A stretch of DNA of 64,000 bases. Source: Acanthornis magna. Taxonomy: Eukaryota; Chordata; Aves; Passeriformes; Acanthizidae. Shown here one piece after another: positions 59,346 through 64,000 of the stretch (position 1 is the stretch's first letter; every line of letters starts with the position of its first letter). The stretch covers positions 13,162,001 through 13,226,000 of the forward strand of contig JAWUZG010000032.1 in assembly GCA_036785705.1 (NCBI GenBank), written 5' to 3'. The notes below the pieces were generated by a model. That model did not search any database and was not told the DNA's origin. It worked only from the letters and a program-made list of their open reading frames with translations. The position numbers and the translations under genes are program-made.

Positions 59346-62300
59346 GTGTGTAAAAAAACTTCTTTGGTGTTGCTGTTCATGTTGTTCTTGATTTTGTTGA
59401 TTTAAACTTCTGCTCCCTTACATAATTTGTAAGGAAACAGATAGGTATTATATCAGAAAAAAATCTGGATTATTTTTTGATTGAAATTTACTGAGAACAT
59501 GTGTTCATTTTTAAAATGAAAATATACACACAGTTCATGATTGTTTTCTTCCTTTTTAGAAATAACTTTCAAACAAGGTAAAAATTGTCAGTAATTTCTA
59601 TTTTTTTTTTTTTTTTAACTTAGATCTTGCAATGGAAGACTTTTGAGTAGGGCTCTTCCTGCATTGAAGAGTTAGGCTTAAATACTTTGCTTGCTTGTGG
59701 AAGAAATTCTGCCTTCTTCCAAACAGCATCTGTAGCTTCTGAGTATGTTTTTGATTAAACCAAAGCACACTGTCAATATACAGTTTGGTTGTCCTGGTAC
59801 TTGGCTGCCCATAGGCTTGTATTTTTGGGTGTTCTTTTATTTCCATAGGTGATTTGAACAGTGATCTATGTCACCCTGTTTATTTCTTCCTTTGACAGTT
59901 TGCTCTGTACAGAAAGACAAGCACATTCTGTGAAAGCTGTTTTGTTATATGAAAGGAAGAGACTTGGTGGATATATTTTGAATTTTTTGTGGTTTGTTTT
60001 CCTTCATGGTTTTTTTCAGTATTATGCAAGTTGTTCTATACTGCTAGTATAAGAAATTCCTTCCAAACTTAGCTACAACAAATAAATTAAATTGATCTGT
60101 CTATTCTACACTCTGGATTCTGAATGCATTTTAGTAGTTATTCTTCTTTCTTTACTTTTTTTTCCAAGTTTTGTCTATACATTTTTGCTCCAATACTGCT
60201 TTTTAACTGCATTTTAGGATACAGTTCAAAGTGTGACCCAGGAGGCAGAGCCATTTTGTTAAAATGAAAAAGATACTCATTCGTGTTCTTAGATTTTCCA
60301 GTTTTTCTTAACTGATAACTTTATTGGTAATGGAGTAGCAAAGGCTGTGAACTAGCCCCCCCACCCTCCTCACCCCCAGAAGTTCACACTATGTGAAATA
60401 GTTGATGGGGGAAGCTTTATGGATTACTCCTGTACAGGATGGGGAAAGAAGACAAAAATGTCTGTTTGTGACTTGAAATTACAGTTTCTCTGTTATGCAT
60501 AAATCAGTTATGTCTGACCAGTCTTGTTCTAATATAGGCTTGTGGTATTGAACTTCTAAACAGTAGTAAAAAGAAGCTAATAATTTATTTAGTGAGCACT
60601 GGATGTTTATTTAAACAGATAATTAAACGCTAGTACTGCAATAGTAAAGATACTGTTAAATAAGTATAATAAAACCTATTGTGTAATGTAAGTCAAGTGT
60701 AGAAATGTTGCTACAGGTTACCAATGACTAAATTCATCCTGTAGCTATGGGATGTGTTCATGCAATAGTTTATCTTACTTTGACAGAAAGCAATCACCCT
60801 AAAATGAAGTCCTAATCCCAAAGGAAATAAGCCAGTTATGATTGGCTTTGTTCTATCTGCAGTGTGCTGTCTGATTTGTATCTGTTACCCTTGAGCTGAT
60901 CTAGGTGTAGTTTGGTAATGTGTATGGAGCTACAGTGTCCCTGCTGGGTGCTTCGAAAAGGATTAGTGGAACATGTGAGTTGTATGTTGTTACTTAAGAG
61001 TGCTGCTACTTTTTCACTGTGTCCACTTAGGCCAGAGGGAAAGGAGGGTAGCGCTTTACCTCTCATCCCAGTGATTTCAGCAGTGCTTGGCACACCTGTC
61101 AGTATTTCCTTTTGCATTAAGAAGTTAATTGTATGTTCTCTTTCCTAGCTCACAGTTTTGCTCAAGATAAAAGCTTAAGTTGCAATTGTGAAATTAGACT
61201 CAGCAAATTGATGTTGGTTTTAATAATTGAATATTAATGACCTGGAAATGGAGTGGCACAATAAAGGCACCATTCTGGTTTTTTGTGGCCTTTTTTTACT
61301 TCAATACTGACTACAATTTCATTTAAATAGCTCAGATGAGGAGCTCTCTTGTCCTTACTTGGGTGTCTTGGGTGGTGTACTTGAAGATCTGCTGTGAATT
61401 GGTCAGAACTCATGACCATAGATCAAACTCTGCTCTTGGCTGTTTCAGATGTTATGCCAAGGTGGATGATTCAGGCTTTTGGTATGTGATGAAGTGGACT
61501 GATTGAAACTCCAAAATACTTCTGGCTTCTGTGCCTTGAATCCTCATCTTTTAAGGGGGATGAAGTAGTTAATTTTTCACGTATGTGTTTTGGTGTCATG
61601 CTCTTTCTTACTCAGTGAGGCACACAATAATAGGAATTACTTTTGAGTAGCAGGTCTTGTGGAAGCAATGTGTGGTTACTAAATATAGCTAAAGATAGAA
61701 TCACAGAATGCTGGTTAAGGATTCTTAAAGCCTATCCATTTGCTAGTAATTTGGGAGACAAAGCAGTATTAGACTATATGGTAAAAACCAAGTTCTAACA
61801 AATTAGCATAAAATTGATTTAAATGCAATTATAGCTAATCTAATTTTGGTCTTTTCTTTTTTCAGTGTCTGACATCACCCATGTAATATTCTTAAAATAG
61901 GTTACTTAAAGCATAAATTCCTGATATCGACACTGCACTTCCCCCGGCCTGAACTACAGGCTATGTTGATGCCTAACTTTGTTTATTAGTGGAGTTTTGA
62001 GTGCTGGGGACATGGTGCTCTTAAATATGCTATTATATATTATAATACTTAAGTATATACATACATATATGCATGTATGTAAGAACAAAGTGGTTTATAT
62101 TTTGCTTCTTTGGAATGGAAGAAGGGTATTTTGGGATTTCAGGGGCACTGGCAGCTGTAATAAAACATTGCGTCATTTTGCCCAGATGCTCTTGAAACCA
62201 AGGAAAGTATTGTTGCAGTACACTTTTTTCCTTATTTGACTTTACTTTTTCTAACAGCTGCATGTGCATGTTTGCATATGTAAATTAACTGCTTCAATAC

Positions 62301-62913
62301 GTTTTTTAGAACACTTCCTTTTCCATCCCAGCTCTCTTCAAAGTTCCCTGTTTATGGCATTCAGTAATGTCGAAAACTGTAATGAATGTTCTTCCTTTTC
62401 TCTCCTCTTTCCTTAGCTGTGTAATGCTGTCTGGAGTAGTGTTTTATTTAACAACAGCTGGTGTTAAATTTGATTTCTATTAAGTTCCTTAAAGATGTTT
62501 GATAATATATACATAATAAAGTTTTTATCTGGTCAGATCTAAATGGAAGTCCATAAAGGTCATATTTCCTTGCTGATACTACAGAAAAAAATGGGTTTTA
62601 GAATGTGTTGTATTTTCTTACAGTTCCTGTAACAGTAAAAAAATGCTGTTTACTGGCATATTTTGTGACTTGGTATTCAACTTCATGTGAAAAATTGACT
62701 TGCTTGATTCACTTGTAACTATTTCCAGGCAGTTTCAAAGTGGCTATTTAAGGAGAGAAGACCCTAATGAACAATGGCTTCATAGAATGATGCAAAGTGA
62801 ATATAAGACAACATGAATGTAACCATGTCCTTAAAAAGACCCAAACATATTTTCCCAGTGTAACTGGTTTTTGACTTCTGTGATTTCTAACTCTGTGTTT
62901 TCTTACCACTTAG
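59346..62913 (+). other. TTK: TTK intron 4
   Basis: AT-rich intron with no recognised gene or major repeat. A short TAGAATCACAGAATG motif at about 61697 may be a trace of a CR1 tail. Confidence 0.6.
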
Positions 62914-63057
62914 AAAATGAGAAGAAGTGTAAGCAGATCCTTCAGAAAGCTGTGGAGTGCTCTGCTGTTCCCCTGGAATTGTTGGAAACTGCTCTGCAAA
63001 ACTTTCATTTGAAAAAAAAGCAGTTACTTTCAGATGAGGAGAAGGAGAACTTTGCAG
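62914..63057 (+). CDS. TTK: TTK coding exon 5 (end of the TPR-like domain)
   Basis: The acceptor TTTTCTTACCACTTAG precedes the exon, and the split Glu codon joins in phase. It encodes NEKKCKQILQKAVECSAVPL, then ELLETALQNFHLKKKQLLSD and EEKENFA, matching human (for example QLLQKAVERGAVPLEML). It ends TTTGCAG-GTAATT in phase 1. Through this exon the visible protein is 207 residues. The catalytic kinase domain, normally after residue about 500, is outside the window. Confidence 0.95.
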
Positions 63058-64000
63058 GTAATTGTATTTTCTTAAAATATTGGTTGATTTTATGCATGTT
63101 GTAATTCTAGACTGGAAAAAAATCAAAAGTGTTTGTCCCTTCCAGATACAAACTCAGAATCTCTATTGTCCAGTAAACAGATAAATTTATCTATATTATG
63201 AATCTTATTCCTTTAATGCTTGTTTTCATCTTCAGTGCAGTGACTGTAGTTTGCAGGAGCATGGGATGGTAGAGTGTAATTCTGCAGTGGGTGTTCCTCT
63301 GTCATCAGGCATTTGTAGTTTGTAATTGAGACTTACAGCTGTAAGTGTGAAGTAGGAGCTACTGTAGGAAGAGAAGAATTAGAAGTGAAACATACAGACT
63401 ATCTATCTATAGGTTGCTTGGAGGTGTATCTTGTGACAGACTGGGGAAGCTTTGACAATCATTTCATTGAAATCAGATCTAGGAAGAATAATCCATTTAG
63501 ACTTTATTTTACAGATGGACAAAACCCCGTATGTTTATCAGTACAAAATTGAAGTACTTGGTTGTATCATAAATCCTATGGGATCCTTGTTGCTGGGTAT
63601 ATAACTTCAAAAAGGGAACAGTTATCTCTGGAGTTTTCAAGAGATAAATTTGTTTGGAGTAGAAGTGAGCAAAAAATGTGATTTGACTTCAACATTGAAG
63701 TGTGTATAGCTAACTCTTTCAACAGTGGTGTCTACACTTCCATATTTTTGCATTGTATAAGGACAGAATTAATGTGAAATAGGTCTGATTTAATTTCCGT
63801 AGGGGTATATCTTCAGGAGTGTGGTTTGAGATTTGCTGGACTCCTGTTGAATCAGCCTTTGACTGATACACTAGTTGGGGGTGAGCACTTGTAATAATAT
63901 TCAGCTGTGGCATTAATTCTTAATAAATTTTGTTTTGTCTTATTCTGTTTATCATTAATTGGATATGGACATCATAAGTGCTCCTGCTGATGTACTATGC
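63058..64000 (+). other. TTK: TTK intron 5 and window end
   Basis: Apart from the possible 27-base microexon, I see no sequence resembling the next conserved TTK coding exon before the window ends, so the gene continues to the right. Confidence 0.55.
63146..63172 (+). CDS. TTK: Possible TTK microexon of 27 bases
   Basis: After a pyrimidine-rich GTTTGTCCCTTCCAG acceptor, 27 bases stay open in the TTK frame, completing the split codon as Asp and then reading TNSESLLS. A weak CCA-GTAAAC donor follows, and the exit phase again is 1. The serine-rich reading loosely resembles the human residues after this point (AQESFSGSL). The preceding intron would be only 88 bases. This may equally be chance. 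Confidence 0.22.

Noticed and set aside
61690..61745. CR1-tail-like TAGAATCACAGAATG motif
   Set aside because: Only about 15 bases match; the following sequence does not continue as CR1.
1..64000. CRISPR arrays, operons, riboswitches, bacterial promoters
   Set aside because: The window is vertebrate nuclear DNA; no such structures are present or expected.

Overview
The window is nuclear DNA from a bird. Two things show this. CR1 LINE fragments with the avian 3' end (imperfect ATTCTATGA-type repeats) occur at least a dozen times, and two long terminal repeats match families I recall from bird genomes. The two recognisable genes, ELOVL4 and TTK, are also neighbours in vertebrates (human 6q14). 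I cannot fix the species or order.

Layout. Positions 1-15378 hold the 5' end of ELOVL4 on the minus strand. Only coding exon 1 (15279-15378) is visible. Everything to its left reads as intron 1, filled with CR1 copies and a solo LTR split by a later CR1. A CpG island (about 14.76-15.96 kb) covers exon 1 and the promoter. It contains an uninterrupted GGGGCC/GGCCCC hexanucleotide array of 14.7 units upstream of the gene. From about 16 to 50 kb lies an intergenic interval. It holds decayed CR1 copies, a 66-base poly(A) tract inside one of them, a GGGA/GGAA array, and a truncated endogenous retrovirus (one LTR plus broken gag and pol) at 43.67-46.66 kb. It also holds a small set of minus-strand exon-like segments at 19.5-22.1 kb that may be an unannotated transcript.

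From about 50.26 kb a second CpG island marks the TTK (MPS1 kinase) promoter on the plus strand. Three CCAAT boxes are followed by a CHR-type element, the layout typical of G2/M cell-cycle genes. A non-coding exon 1 ends at a GTGAGG donor near 50570. Four coding exons follow (54663-54807, 55083-55308, 59239-59345, 62914-63057) with matching splice phases. They give the first 207 residues: the N-terminal segment and the TPR-like kinetochore-targeting domain. The kinase domain lies beyond the right edge.

ELOVL4 and TTK are divergent, with starts about 35 kb apart. They do not share a promoter and have unrelated roles: very-long-chain fatty-acid elongation in the ER, and the spindle assembly checkpoint. 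Long ORFs in the GC-rich islands and most other ORFs are not genes. Exon boundaries were placed by eye from splice consensus, frame continuity and recalled family sequence. No alignment was run, and repeat-family matches rest on memory.
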